Assembly (NCBI RefSeq): GCF_030271515.1
Contig: NZ_JASCXI010000001.1
Location: 496,001 to 560,000 of the forward strand
Origin: Erythrobacter oryzae
GTDB lineage: Bacteria > Pseudomonadota > Alphaproteobacteria > Sphingomonadales > Sphingomonadaceae
Direction: 5' to 3'
Length of the DNA: 64,000 bases
Below are positions 45,415 through 54,048 of the stretch, in pieces; within the stretch, counting starts at the first letter, position 1; each line of letters begins with the position of its first letter. Both the position numbers and the translations under genes were made by a program. A model generated the notes under the pieces. The model saw only the letters and a program-made list of their open reading frames with translations. It did no database searches and was not told where the DNA came from.

Positions 45415-45879
45415 ATGACCACCGCGCGCGCCTTCGCTTTTACTCTGCCCGCTCTGGTCCTCCTGCTCACCGCCTGCGGGAGCGAGCAGGACGAGCCCGG
45501 CAATGACGCCGACAGCTTTGCCGCGCGCATCGGCAAGGGCGAGGCGACGCCGGGAGCGGGCGGCGTCCCCGTGGCCAACGGCACGGTCGCGCCGACCGTC
45601 GCCCAGCCCTTGCCCGGCGCGGCGCCCGGTGCCTATGCCCCCGGCACGCTCACCGACCCGGCCTCGAAGACCTGCGGCGCGCCGCTGATGGGGCCCTTCA
45701 TCGGCAAGCTCGCCGATCAGGCCACCCGCGCCGAGATCGCCAAGATGCTGGGCCGCACCGACAATCTGCGCTTCGTGACCTTCGGCAGCACCGCCAACGT
45801 CAACCCCGATCCGACCAATCCGCGCCTCTCGATCATGCTCGATGCGCAGAACATCATCCGCGACGCGCGCTGCGGATAG
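45415..45879 (+). CDS. Lipoprotein with peptidase-inhibitor I78-like domain
   Basis: The 154-residue product has a lipobox (LLTAC, Cys about residue 21), a Gly/Pro/Ala-rich linker and a C-terminal region of the I78 (AFLEI elastase inhibitor) type. That region has CGAPLMGPFIGKLADQATRAEI, LRFVTFG, and the ending RLSIMLDAQNIIRDARCG. The two cysteines at its ends may form a disulfide. I infer inhibition of serine peptidases at the cell surface or periplasm. Confidence 0.8.
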   Translation: MTTARAFAFTLPALVLLLTACGSEQDEPGNDADSFAARIGKGEATPGAGGVPVANGTVAPTVAQPLPGAAPGAYAPGTLTDPASKTCGAPLMGPFIGKLADQATRAEIAKMLGRTDNLRFVTFGSTANVNPDPTNPRLSIMLDAQNIIRDARCG

Positions 45880-45898
45880 CACAAGAGCCAATCCCGGC

Positions 45899-45927
45899 TT
45901 GCGCTCGGCGCAATAATCGCACAAAGG
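45899..45927 (+). promoter_or_regulatory. Predicted leuA promoter, start at the leader AUG
   Basis: TTGCGC (45899-45904), 17 bases, CAAAGG (45922-45927) lies just before the leader peptide. The expected start (about 7 bases past the -10) is 45934-45935, the first base of the leader ATG. Leaderless leader peptides are known from the trp attenuator of Sinorhizobium meliloti. Confidence 0.5.
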
Positions 45928-45934
45928 CTTGGGC

Positions 45935-45985
45935 ATGATCGGACACGGACTTGCGCTGCTTCGACTTATGCGCCCTTGGGCGTAG
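45935..45985 (+). CDS. leuL: leuA leader peptide (predicted)
   Basis: A 16-codon frame reads MIGHGLALLRLMRPWA and stops at TAG 45983-45985. Four of the residues 6-11 are Leu (CTT, CTG, CTT, CTT), which is what a leucine-sensing leader needs. It is 88 bases before leuA, is followed by competing RNA pairings, and starts at the predicted transcript start. There is no other reason for a Leu-rich mini-ORF here. Confidence 0.65.
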   Translation: MIGHGLALLRLMRPWA

Positions 45986-46043
45986 GTAGCCGCGCGTCAG
46001 ACGCCTGCGGCACCGCTCCCAAGGGTAACTGCCGCAGCCTGAC
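45973..46043 (+). promoter_or_regulatory. Attenuator-type alternative RNA structures before leuA
   Basis: Stem T joins CTGCGGCA (46005-46012) with TGCCGCAG (46030-46037), extended by GTCAG (45996-46000) with CTGAC (46039-46043). It competes with CCCTTGGG (45973-45980) pairing to CCCAAGGG (46018-46025), and with GCCGC (45989-45993) pairing to GCGGC (46007-46011). These are mutually exclusive, and the first segment lies in the last leader codons. A weakness is that the bases after stem T are only moderately T-rich (CTATTCGTTCTG). Confidence 0.6.
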
Positions 46044-46072
46044 CTATTCGTTCTGACGACGAGCTTCCCATC

Positions 46073-47758
46073 ATGCCCATGCTCAAGCATCCTTCCGCCA
46101 AGTATCGCCCCTTCGGCCAGATCGACCTGCCGAACCGCCAGTGGCCCTCGAAGCTGATCGAGAAGGCCCCGCGCTGGCTCTCGACCGATCTGCGCGACGG
46201 CAACCAATCGATCATCGACCCGATGGACGCGGTGAAGAAGCGCCGCTTCTTCGACCTGCTGGTCGAGGTGGGCCTCAAGGAAATCGAGGTCGGCTTCCCC
46301 AGCGCAGGCGCGACCGAGTTCGATTTCATCTCGGGGCTGGTGAAATCCGATGCGATCCCTGATGACGTGATCGTGCAGGTGCTCACCCAAAGCCGCGAGG
46401 ACCTGATCCGGACCAGCTTCGCCAGCCTCGAAGGCGCGCGCGCGGCCATCGTCCATCTCTACAACGCCGTGAGCCCCGCCTGGCGCGACATCGTGTTCCG
46501 CATGAGCAAGGACGAGGTGAAAGCCATCGCCGTCGCGGGCGCCAAGGTGATGCGCGATGAAGCCGCCAAGTATCCCGGCACCGACTGGCACTTCCAGTAT
46601 TCGCCGGAGACCTTCTCGACCGCCGAACTCGATTTCAGCATCGAGGTCTGCGCCGCGGTGATGGAGGTGCTCCAGCCCACGCCCGAGCACCCGATCATCC
46701 TCAACCTCCCCGCCACGGTCGAAGCGGCGACGGCCAATATCTACGCCGACCAGATCGAGTATTTCGGCCGCCACCTGCCGAACCGCGAAAGCGCGGTCCT
46801 GTCCTTGCACACCCACAATGACCGCGGCACCGGCGTCGCGGCGGCAGAACTGGGGCTCATGGCCGGTGCCGACCGCGTCGAGGGCTGCCTGTTCGGCAAT
46901 GGCGAGCGCACCGGCAATTGCTGCCTCGTGACGATGGCGCTCAACCTCTATACGCAGGGCGTCGACCCGGAGCTCGATTTCTCGGACATCGACCGGGTGA
47001 TCGAGACCGTCACCTATTGCAACGACCTCCCCGTCCACCAGCGCCACCCCTATGGCGGGGAGCTGGTCTACACCGCCTTCAGCGGTAGCCATCAGGATGC
47101 GATCAAGAAGGGCTTCGAAGCGCGCGAAACCCAGAACGACGAGCTGTGGCGCGTGCCCTATCTCCCCATCGACCCGGCCGATCTCGGGCGCAGCTACGAG
47201 GCGGTGATCCGGGTCAATTCGCAGTCGGGCAAGGGCGGCTTCGCCTGGGTGCTGGAGAAGGATCAGGGCCTGAAGCTCCCCAAGAAAATGCAGGCCGATT
47301 TCTCCCGCCATGTCCAGCATATGGCCGACGAACTCGGCCGCGAACTCAATGCCGGCGACATCTGGGACGCCTTCCGCAAGGCTTACCACGTCAAGATCCA
47401 CCCCAAGCACTTCCAGCTTGTCCGCTACGAGGAAAGCCGCGCCGCCGATGGCACGCGGATCTTCGCGGGCACCATCGCGGTCGAGGGGGCCGAGCAATCG
47501 GTCTCGGGCCGGGGCAATGGCCTCATCTCTTCGGTGATGGGCACGCTGCGCGAGGCTTTCGGGGTCGATCTCGAGGTGGTCGACTACACCGAACACGCGC
47601 TGGGTGCTGGCACCGATGCGCGCGCGGCGGCCTATCTCGAATGCCGCGCCGCTGATGGCCGCACCATCTGGGGCTGCGGGATCGACGAGGACATCGCCAC
47701 CGCGAGCGTGCGCGCAGTGCTCTCCGCCGCCAATTCGGCCGTCGCCCGCAGCGCCTGA
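46073..47758 (+). CDS. leuA: 2-isopropylmalate synthase (LeuA type 2)
   Basis: LeuA condenses acetyl-CoA with 2-ketoisovalerate, the committed leucine step. The 561-residue protein is the fungal/actinobacterial-like LeuA2 form: [23 protein letters not shown] start, DRE-TIM barrel with [31 protein letters not shown], and a C-terminal allosteric domain (from about 430) for leucine feedback. Its start has no strong ribosome-binding site. Upstream it carries the attenuator described. Confidence 0.95.
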   Translation: MPMLKHPSAKYRPFGQIDLPNRQWPSKLIEKAPRWLSTDLRDGNQSIIDPMDAVKKRRFFDLLVEVGLKEIEVGFPSAGATEFDFISGLVKSDAIPDDVIVQVLTQSREDLIRTSFASLEGARAAIVHLYNAVSPAWRDIVFRMSKDEVKAIAVAGAKVMRDEAAKYPGTDWHFQYSPETFSTAELDFSIEVCAAVMEVLQPTPEHPIILNLPATVEAATANIYADQIEYFGRHLPNRESAVLSLHTHNDRGTGVAAAELGLMAGADRVEGCLFGNGERTGNCCLVTMALNLYTQGVDPELDFSDIDRVIETVTYCNDLPVHQRHPYGGELVYTAFSGSHQDAIKKGFEARETQNDELWRVPYLPIDPADLGRSYEAVIRVNSQSGKGGFAWVLEKDQGLKLPKKMQADFSRHVQHMADELGRELNAGDIWDAFRKAYHVKIHPKHFQLVRYEESRAADGTRIFAGTIAVEGAEQSVSGRGNGLISSVMGTLREAFGVDLEVVDYTEHALGAGTDARAAAYLECRAADGRTIWGCGIDEDIATASVRAVLSAANSAVARSA

Positions 47759-47844
47759 CCCCGATTCCCTCTGGCACGCGCGGGGCAAGGTGGTATCACT
47801 CTGCCCCTCGCGGCTTGCCGCGCGGCCTTGGGGGAGGGAAACAG

Positions 47845-49785
47845 ATGCGTTCGATGATTGCCGTTGTCCTGTTGCTGAGCGCCTCGCCGCTCGCAGCGCA
47901 AATCGCCACGCCGCAGCGGCCGGTGACCGATCCCAGGAGCCTCGAATCCCCCGCCAACCCCGAGGCGCGCGAAGTGCCGCTCGAGGATATCGGCAATTCG
48001 CGCGGGATCGCCGGGGTGACGTGGAGCGTCGACGGCAAGCACATCTTCGTTTCGACCAACTTGACCGGGCGCTACAACATCTGGCGCACTGACGCGGACG
48101 GCAGCTGGCCGCTGCAGATGACCCAGTCGGACGAGACCCAGACCGGGCTCGCCGCCTCGCGTGACGGCAAGTGGCTCTATTTCCGGCAGGACGCGGGGGG
48201 CGACGAGTATTACGACATCTTCCGCGTGCCCACGGGAGGCGGCGCGGTGGAGCAGGTGACGCGCACTCCCGATTTGAGCGAGGCCGCTTTGGTGCCCGGC
48301 GGCGCGGACGGGCTGATCGCGCTGTCAGTCAAGAAGAAGAGCGAGGCGCAGGCCAACCTCGCCGTGCTCGCGCCCGACGGCACGGTGCGCGTGCTGACCG
48401 CCGAGGCTGACCCCAATTTCGGCTGGAGCCCGCGGGTCTGGGCGGACGGCGGCAAGACCATCTTCGCCAACCGCGAGAACATCGATTCGACCGCGAGCGA
48501 AATCTGGCGCGTCGATGTCGCCACCGGCAAGGCGACCCGCGTGCTGGGCAAGGACGACACGATCTACGCCATCGCCGACGTCAGCGCCGACGGGAAGTGG
48601 CTCGCGGTCACCACCAACGAGCGCACGGGCCGCATGCAGGCCGGGCTCTACGCGCCGGCCTCGGGCGAGTGGAAATGGCTGAAGCCGATCGTCTGGGACC
48701 AGTCCGCGCTGCGCTTCACCCGCGACGGCAAGGCGCTGCTGGTCGAGAGCAGCGACGATCTGCGCAGCCGACTGGTCAAGGTCGATCTGGCCACCGGCGC
48801 GGAGACGCCGCTCAAGCTGCCGCAGGGGATCAACTACACCTCGGCCGCCGAACCGCGTTCGCCTGACGGCACGTCGCTGCTGGTGGTCAACATGGCCGCC
48901 AACGTGACAGGCGAATTGAACCGCTATGACCTTGCCACCGACACCGTCACGCCGGTCACCCGGCTCGCGCTGGCCAGTGTCCGGCCCGAAGTGCTCGCGA
49001 CCTCGCAGCAGGTGACCTACAAGAGCTTCGATGGCACGCTGATCAGCGCTCTCGTCACCATGCCCGCCAACCTCGCGCGCGACGGGAGCAACCCCGCGAT
49101 TGTCATCCCCCACGGCGGGCCCACGGGCAAGACCGACGACTATTTCGACGACATCGCCGCCGCGCTCGCGAGCCGGGGCTACATCATCATCGCCCCCAAC
49201 TTCCGCGGATCGACCGGCTACGGCAAGGACTTCCAGGCCGCCAACTACAACGACCTCGGCGGCGGCGACCTCAAGGACACCATCGCGGCCAAGCAGTTCC
49301 TCGTCGCCAGCGGCTATGTCGACCCCAAGCGCGTCGGCATCTTCGGCGGCTCCTACGGCGGGTTCATGACGCTGATGGCGCTCGGCAAGACGCCCGACGA
49401 GTTCGCCGCGGGTGTCCAGTGGTTCGGGATCATCAACTGGCGCACCATGTACCGCGACATGGACGAGGTGCTCAAAGCCTACCTCCGCAGCCTGATGGGC
49501 ACGCCCGAGGAGAACCCCGAGGGCTACGACCGCGCCTCGCCGCTCACATACATCGCCAACGCCACGGCGCCGCTGCTCAGCCTCCAGGGCGAAAACGACA
49601 TCCGCGTCCCGCGCGGCCAGGCGCAGGAGGTCGAGGACATCCTCAAGGCCAAGGGGCGCACGGTCGAGACGGTGTTCTATCCGCTCGAGGGCCACGGCTT
49701 CAGGAAGCGCGAGAACCAGCTCGATTCGTTGAAGCGCACGGTCGAATGGTTCGATCGCTACCTCAAGCCGCAAGCGGGCAAATGA
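47845..49785 (+). CDS. S9 family exported peptidase
   Basis: The 646-residue protein has a signal peptide (about 1-18, ending PLAAQ), a WD40/TolB-like propeller (about 50-380) and a hydrolase domain. The nucleophile is in FGGSYGGFMTL (about residue 504), the Asp in LQGENDIRVPR and the His in LEGHGFRK, a complete triad. ATG 47845 is right after a purine-rich site; an in-frame ATG at 47815 would not begin with a signal peptide. It overlaps the next gene by 4 bases. Confidence 0.92.
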   Translation: MRSMIAVVLLLSASPLAAQIATPQRPVTDPRSLESPANPEAREVPLEDIGNSRGIAGVTWSVDGKHIFVSTNLTGRYNIWRTDADGSWPLQMTQSDETQTGLAASRDGKWLYFRQDAGGDEYYDIFRVPTGGGAVEQVTRTPDLSEAALVPGGADGLIALSVKKKSEAQANLAVLAPDGTVRVLTAEADPNFGWSPRVWADGGKTIFANRENIDSTASEIWRVDVATGKATRVLGKDDTIYAIADVSADGKWLAVTTNERTGRMQAGLYAPASGEWKWLKPIVWDQSALRFTRDGKALLVESSDDLRSRLVKVDLATGAETPLKLPQGINYTSAAEPRSPDGTSLLVVNMAANVTGELNRYDLATDTVTPVTRLALASVRPEVLATSQQVTYKSFDGTLISALVTMPANLARDGSNPAIVIPHGGPTGKTDDYFDDIAAALASRGYIIIAPNFRGSTGYGKDFQAANYNDLGGGDLKDTIAAKQFLVASGYVDPKRVGIFGGSYGGFMTLMALGKTPDEFAAGVQWFGIINWRTMYRDMDEVLKAYLRSLMGTPEENPEGYDRASPLTYIANATAPLLSLQGENDIRVPRGQAQEVEDILKAKGRTVETVFYPLEGHGFRKRENQLDSLKRTVEWFDRYLKPQAGK

Positions 49786-50570
49786 CCGGACTGGACAGCG
49801 CCCCGCCGCTCGCCGCCGCGCCGCTACCGCGACCGCAGGCGCGCGGCGATCTCGGCTGGGCCGACCTTCGCGCGGCGCTCGTGGCGGGCTGGCGCGACTT
49901 TCTCGCCATGCCGCGCTTCGGACTGTTCTTCGGCGGGGTCTATGTGCTCACGGGCCTTGCCATCGGGTGGGCGACGCTCGCCGGGGGCAGCCCGACCTGG
50001 CTGATCCCCGCCATCGCCGGCTTCCCGCTGGTCGCGCCTTTCGTCGCCGTCGGCCTCTACGAGGCAAGCCGCTGCCGCGCCGCGGGTGCGCCGCTGACAT
50101 GGCGCGCGGTGCTCGGGGCGCTGAAGGGCCACGGCGACGACCAGATCCTGTCGATGGGCGTGATCGTCTTCGTCGCCTTCTCGTTCTGGATGATCGTCGC
50201 CCACGCGATCTTCGCAATCTTCGTGGGCGAGAGCGGGATGGGCCGCGACCCGCTCGCCGCCCTGATGACGCGCGAGGGGCTGGCGATGCTCGCCGTGGGC
50301 AGCGCGGTCGGCGGGGCGATGGCCTTCGCCTTCTATGCCATGACCGTCATCAGCCTGCCGCTGCTGGTCGACCGGCGCCACGATTTCCTCACCGCGATCA
50401 TCGCCAGCCTTGCCGTAGTGCGGCGCAATTTCGCGGTAATGGCGGGCTGGGCGGCGATCATCGCCGGGCTGCTGTTCGTCGCGATGCTGCCAGGCTTTCT
50501 CGGGCTGATGGTGGCGCTGCCGGTGCTGGGCCATGCGACCTGGCACCTATATGTGCGCGCGGTGGCCTAG
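49782..50570 (+). CDS. DUF2189 family membrane protein
   Basis: The 262-residue protein has a soluble N-terminus and about six membrane segments in the DUF2189 layout: DLRAALVAGWRDFLAMPRFGLFFGGVYVLTGL (in two blocks) followed by VAPFVAVGLYEASRC. Members are inner-membrane proteins of unknown function. It is translationally coupled (ATGA) to the S9 peptidase gene. Confidence 0.86.
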   Translation: MTGLDSAPPLAAAPLPRPQARGDLGWADLRAALVAGWRDFLAMPRFGLFFGGVYVLTGLAIGWATLAGGSPTWLIPAIAGFPLVAPFVAVGLYEASRCRAAGAPLTWRAVLGALKGHGDDQILSMGVIVFVAFSFWMIVAHAIFAIFVGESGMGRDPLAALMTREGLAMLAVGSAVGGAMAFAFYAMTVISLPLLVDRRHDFLTAIIASLAVVRRNFAVMAGWAAIIAGLLFVAMLPGFLGLMVALPVLGHATWHLYVRAVA

Positions 50571-50573
50571 CGC

Positions 50574-51077
50574 CTACTTCGCCTTCTTGCGCGCGCGCAG
50601 GCTGGCGAGCCGTTTTTCCGCGCTCTCCAGCCCCGGTGCGCCGGGCACGAGGATCGGCTCGAAAGGCTTCTGGAGGCTGCCGACCCCTGCCACCTGCTGG
50701 CCCGCGATGTAGGAATTCTGCCAGGCTGCCAGACGATAGGCCTGCTCGGCCTTGCCCCAGTCCTGCGCCACCCCGCGCCCTTCCTCGAAGCGGATGCCGA
50801 GTTCGAGCAGCGCCGGTTTGTGGTCCATCCCCGACAGCCTGGCGAGGTGCGGCAGAGGGAGGCTCGCGCAGGGCACATTGACCGGCTTTGCGCCGCCCGC
50901 GCTCCACGGGCATCCCCCCGCAACCGACAGGGGCGAAGCCAGCGCCGCATCGAGCCGCGCCTGTTCCTCGGCCGACACGGGCGTGCGGGTGGAAATGCCC
51001 ATATATTGCCGCACCGCGCAGCCGCTCAGCCCCAGCATCGCCGCCGCCAGCAATGCCGTTTGCGCGATCCGCTTCAT
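50574..51077 (-). CDS. Lipoprotein with a Sel1-like segment
   Basis: The 167-residue product starts with a lipoprotein signal (LLAAAMLGLSGC, Cys about residue 20). One Sel1-type unit, LELGIRFEEGRGVAQDWGKAEQAYRLAA, spans about residues 91-118 (cited in part). A basic Lys/Arg tail ends it. ATG 51077 is chosen because the signal starts there. Sel1 repeats mediate protein contacts; the partner is unknown. It converges on the DUF2189 gene. Confidence 0.8.
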   Translation of the reverse strand: MKRIAQTALLAAAMLGLSGCAVRQYMGISTRTPVSAEEQARLDAALASPLSVAGGCPWSAGGAKPVNVPCASLPLPHLARLSGMDHKPALLELGIRFEEGRGVAQDWGKAEQAYRLAAWQNSYIAGQQVAGVGSLQKPFEPILVPGAPGLESAEKRLASLRARKKAK

Positions 51078-51204
51078 CCCCGATGCCCCCCTAATTCGGC
51101 AATGACGCCCATCGCCCGTGCCGCTACACCTTGACCCGCGACACAATCGACGCCGCGCATTTCCCGAGGCTGAACAACGGCCCGGCGGCGCAAGGGAGAG
51201 AGAC

Positions 51205-52245
51205 ATGACCGAAGAAATTCTGGAACCCGATCTGCCGATCATCGATCCCCACCACCACCTGTGGGACCTGCGCGCGCTGGTGGGGATGTTCCCCGAGCCG
51301 CATCACCCCTTCATCGCCGCCATCGCGCCGCACGCGCATTACACCTTCGACCAGCTCCACGCCCACATGACGAGCGGCCACAACATCGTCGCCACGGTCT
51401 TCATGGAGTGCGGCGCCTTCTACAACGCCGCCTATGGCGATGCGCTCAAGGTGGTCGGCGAGGTCGAATATGTGAACGGCGTCGCGGCGCAATCGGCGAG
51501 CGGGCTCTATGGCCCGGCGCGTTATTGCGCCGCAATCGTGGGCCACGCAGACCTGTCGCGCGGGGCCGCTGCGGGCGAGGTGCTCGATGCGCTGGCAGCC
51601 GCCTCGCCGCGCTTCCGGGGCATCCGCCACGCCGCCGCGTGGGACAAGGACGCGAGCGTGCTCGGCGCGCCGTTCCACCATCCTGAAGGCCTTTACCGCG
51701 ACGCGACCTTCCGCGAGGGCTTTGCCGAGCTCGGCAAGCGCGGCCTCACCTTCGATGCCTGGCTGCTCGAGCCGCAGCTGCCCGACGTGATCGATCTCGC
51801 GCGCGCCTTTCCCGATCAGCCGATCTGCCTCGACCATGTCGGCACGCCCGTGGGGCTCGGCAGCTACAAGGGCACCTTGCACGAACGCTTCGACGAATGG
51901 CGCCGCAATATCCGCGAACTCGCCAAGTGCGAGAATGTCGTCGTCAAACTCGGCGGGCTCGCCATGGCCTTCTGCGCCCTGCCCGAGGACGGCCCTTGCG
52001 CCGGACACTCCTCCGAACACCTCGCCGCCCTGTGGCGCCCCTATATCGAGACCTGCATCGAGGCCTTCGGGCCCACCCGCGCGATGTTCGAGAGCAATTA
52101 CCCGGTCGACTACTGGGGCGCGGACTATGCGGTGCTGTGGAACGCCTTCAAGCGCCTCGCCCGCAGCGCCAGCGCCGAGGAAAAGGCGGCGCTCTTCGCA
52201 GGCACGGCGGCGCGGTTCTACGAGATCGAGGACGTGCTGGCTTAG
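51205..52245 (+). CDS. Amidohydrolase family (metal-dependent lactonase-like) protein
   Basis: The 346-residue protein is an amidohydrolase-2 TIM barrel with the metal motif IIDPHHHLWDL (about 11-21), CLDHVGTPVG (about 211-220), and ESNYPVDYWGADY near residue 295. It resembles L-rhamnono-lactonase or dicarboxylate lactonases of aromatic breakdown. Substrate is unknown. A good ribosome-binding site (GGGAGAGA) precedes ATG 51205. Confidence 0.86.
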   Translation: MTEEILEPDLPIIDPHHHLWDLRALVGMFPEPHHPFIAAIAPHAHYTFDQLHAHMTSGHNIVATVFMECGAFYNAAYGDALKVVGEVEYVNGVAAQSASGLYGPARYCAAIVGHADLSRGAAAGEVLDALAAASPRFRGIRHAAAWDKDASVLGAPFHHPEGLYRDATFREGFAELGKRGLTFDAWLLEPQLPDVIDLARAFPDQPICLDHVGTPVGLGSYKGTLHERFDEWRRNIRELAKCENVVVKLGGLAMAFCALPEDGPCAGHSSEHLAALWRPYIETCIEAFGPTRAMFESNYPVDYWGADYAVLWNAFKRLARSASAEEKAALFAGTAARFYEIEDVLA

Positions 52246-52334
52246 GGCACTTTCCTACAGCGCCCGACACGAGATATGAATGCGCTTGCACGCTTTCCGT
52301 GCCTGGTGGGCGGCGAGGAAAGAAAACGCCGCGC

Positions 52335-52347
52335 ACAGTGTCAACTT
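52335..52347. repeat. Direct repeat copy 1: ACAGTGTCAACTT
   Basis: This 13-mer recurs exactly at 52407-52419, inside the palindrome before nitronate monooxygenase. Start-to-start spacing is 72 bases. The 276-base gap between the amidohydrolase gene and nitronate monooxygenase holds no gene, but it does hold these elements and an AT-rich patch (about 52365-52395). Confidence 0.6.
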
Positions 52348-52397
52348 CGATTTCCACTCACATCCATATGATTTTCATCGATAATTCCTGTAGGAAT

Positions 52398-52431
52398 GCG
52401 AAGTTTACAGTGTCAACTTTGTAAACTTCGC
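52398..52431. promoter_or_regulatory. 34-bp operator-like palindrome before nitronate monooxygenase
   Basis: GCGAAGTTTACA (52398-52409) and TGTAAACTTCGC (52420-52431) are perfect inverted 12-mers around a 10-base centre that contains the end of ACAGTGTCAACTT. It lies 90 bases before the ATG at 52522. Symmetry and an AT-rich core fit a TetR- or GntR-type operator; no regulator gene adjoins it. An RNA hairpin without a T-run is the alternative. Confidence 0.6.
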
Positions 52432-52521
52432 CCCTCCCCCGGCCCGATAGAAAAGACACTTGGCACACCCGGAACCGCCGCTAGAGACGCGTGTTTGGAC
52501 AAGAGTTTTAAGGAGAAACCG

Positions 52522-53526
52522 ATGCCCCTTCCCGCCCCCTTCGATCGCCTGCGCCTGCCGCTGATCGGATCGCCGCTGTTCATCGTCTCGGGCCCCGAGC
52601 TGGTGATCGCGCAGTGCAAGGCGGGGATCATCGGCAGCTTTCCGGCGCTGAACGCGCGGCCGCAGTCGCAGCTCGACGAGTGGCTCCACCAGATCACCGA
52701 GGAGCTGGCCGCGCACAACCGCGCCAACCCCGATCGTCCCGCCGCACCCTTCGCGGTCAACCAGATCGTCCACAAGACCAACGACCGCGTCGATGCCGAC
52801 ATGGCCACTTGCGAGAAGTGGCAGGTGCCGATGATCATTACCTCGCTCGGCGCGCGCGAGGACATCTACACCGCCGTGCGCAACTGGGGCGGCGTGACGA
52901 TGCACGACGTCATCAACAACCGCTTCGCCCACAAGGCGATCGAGAAGGGCGCGACGGGCCTCATCCCGGTGGCGGCGGGCGCTGGCGGGCACGCTGGCGC
53001 GCTCTCGCCCTTCGCCTTGATGCAGGAAATCCGCGAGTGGTTCGACGGGCTCGTGGCGCTCTCGGGCGCGGTCGGGCACGGGGCAACGATCCTGGCAGCT
53101 CAGGCCCTGCGCGCCGACTTCGCCTATGCCGGCAGCGCCTTCATCGCCACCAGGGAGGCGAATGCGACCGACGGCTACAAGAACGGCATCGTCGAGGGTT
53201 CGTCGGAAGGGATCGTCTACACCAACCTCTTCACCGGGGTGCACGGCAACTACCTGCGCTCCTCGATCGAGGCGGCGGGGATGGACCCCGACAACCTTCC
53301 CGAGAGCGATCCGAGCAAGATGAACTTCGGCAGCGGCGGCAACACCAAGGCCAAGGCGTGGAAGGACATCTGGGGCTCGGGCCAGGGGATCGGGACGATC
53401 AAGGAGGTCGGCACGGTCGAGGATCTCGTCGCCCGCTTCGAGCGCGAGTATCACGAAGCCAAGGCGCGGCTCGCGGGCAATTCGGGCTACACTTCTTGGG
53501 CGGCGATGGCCGAGGCGGCGGAGTAG
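52522..53526 (+). CDS. Nitronate monooxygenase family flavoprotein
   Basis: The 334-residue protein is a class II nitronate monooxygenase/2-nitropropane dioxygenase-type TIM barrel with FMN. It has LPLIGSPLFIVSGPELVIAQCKAGIIG, GLIPVAAGAGGHAGALSPF and YAGSAFIATREANATDGYKNGIV in blocks. It probably oxidises nitronates or a related toxic metabolite. ATG 52522 follows a strong AAGGAG, unlike the in-frame ATG at 52396. Confidence 0.9.
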   Translation: MPLPAPFDRLRLPLIGSPLFIVSGPELVIAQCKAGIIGSFPALNARPQSQLDEWLHQITEELAAHNRANPDRPAAPFAVNQIVHKTNDRVDADMATCEKWQVPMIITSLGAREDIYTAVRNWGGVTMHDVINNRFAHKAIEKGATGLIPVAAGAGGHAGALSPFALMQEIREWFDGLVALSGAVGHGATILAAQALRADFAYAGSAFIATREANATDGYKNGIVEGSSEGIVYTNLFTGVHGNYLRSSIEAAGMDPDNLPESDPSKMNFGSGGNTKAKAWKDIWGSGQGIGTIKEVGTVEDLVARFEREYHEAKARLAGNSGYTSWAAMAEAAE

Positions 53527-53527
53527 C

Positions 53528-54046
53528 TTACTCGGCCGCCCACAGGGCCTCGGCCATGGCATCGAGCTCGGCGAAGTCGAAGCCGGTGCCGAGCGGGTCG
53601 TTGCGATTGAGCACCACGCGGCGCCGTTCGGCAAGAAGCTGGCGGCGCAGCGCGGACTGAAGCAGGTGGAGCCGCATCAGCGCCTCCATCAGCGCCGCCT
53701 CGTCGTCGTGAAGCCGGAGGTGGGCCCAGCGCGCCTCGATCCGGCCGACGCGGGCGATCACCACCTCGTTGTAGCGCGGGTGGGGCCCGCGGTGGAGCGG
53801 CATCCCGCTGCGGACCGAGGCAGCTTCGGTGGCGGGGAGCAGCAGCCCGTTGCGGCGGAAGTCGTCGAAGCCGACGTTGACGCGGCCCACCTCGGCGAAC
53901 ATCCGGCCGAAGCAGCGCTGCGAGAGAAGCTGGTGGGGGAGCAGGTGGTGGCGCTGGAGACCGGGGTTGTACTCCGGCGAGCCCCGCGCGTTGACCGAGC
54001 GGAAGGCGATGATGGTCAGGCTATGCGATTGACCCCAGTTCCCCAT
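53528..54046 (-). CDS. AHH-domain (HNH/Endo VII superfamily) predicted nuclease
   Basis: The 172-residue protein matches the AHH nuclease family. It has QRHHLLPHQLL with His33-His34, FDDFRRNGLLLPATEAAS, and GMPLHRGPHPRYNEVV with His85 and His89. In polymorphic toxins AHH is a C-terminal toxin domain. This one stands alone without secretion or leader domains, so it may be a repair or self-contained nuclease. The upstream gene ends 2 bases before its ATG, so they form an operon. Confidence 0.85.
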   Translation of the reverse strand: MGNWGQSHSLTIIAFRSVNARGSPEYNPGLQRHHLLPHQLLSQRCFGRMFAEVGRVNVGFDDFRRNGLLLPATEAASVRSGMPLHRGPHPRYNEVVIARVGRIEARWAHLRLHDDEAALMEALMRLHLLQSALRRQLLAERRRVVLNRNDPLGTGFDFAELDAMAEALWAAE

Positions 54047-54048
54047 CC

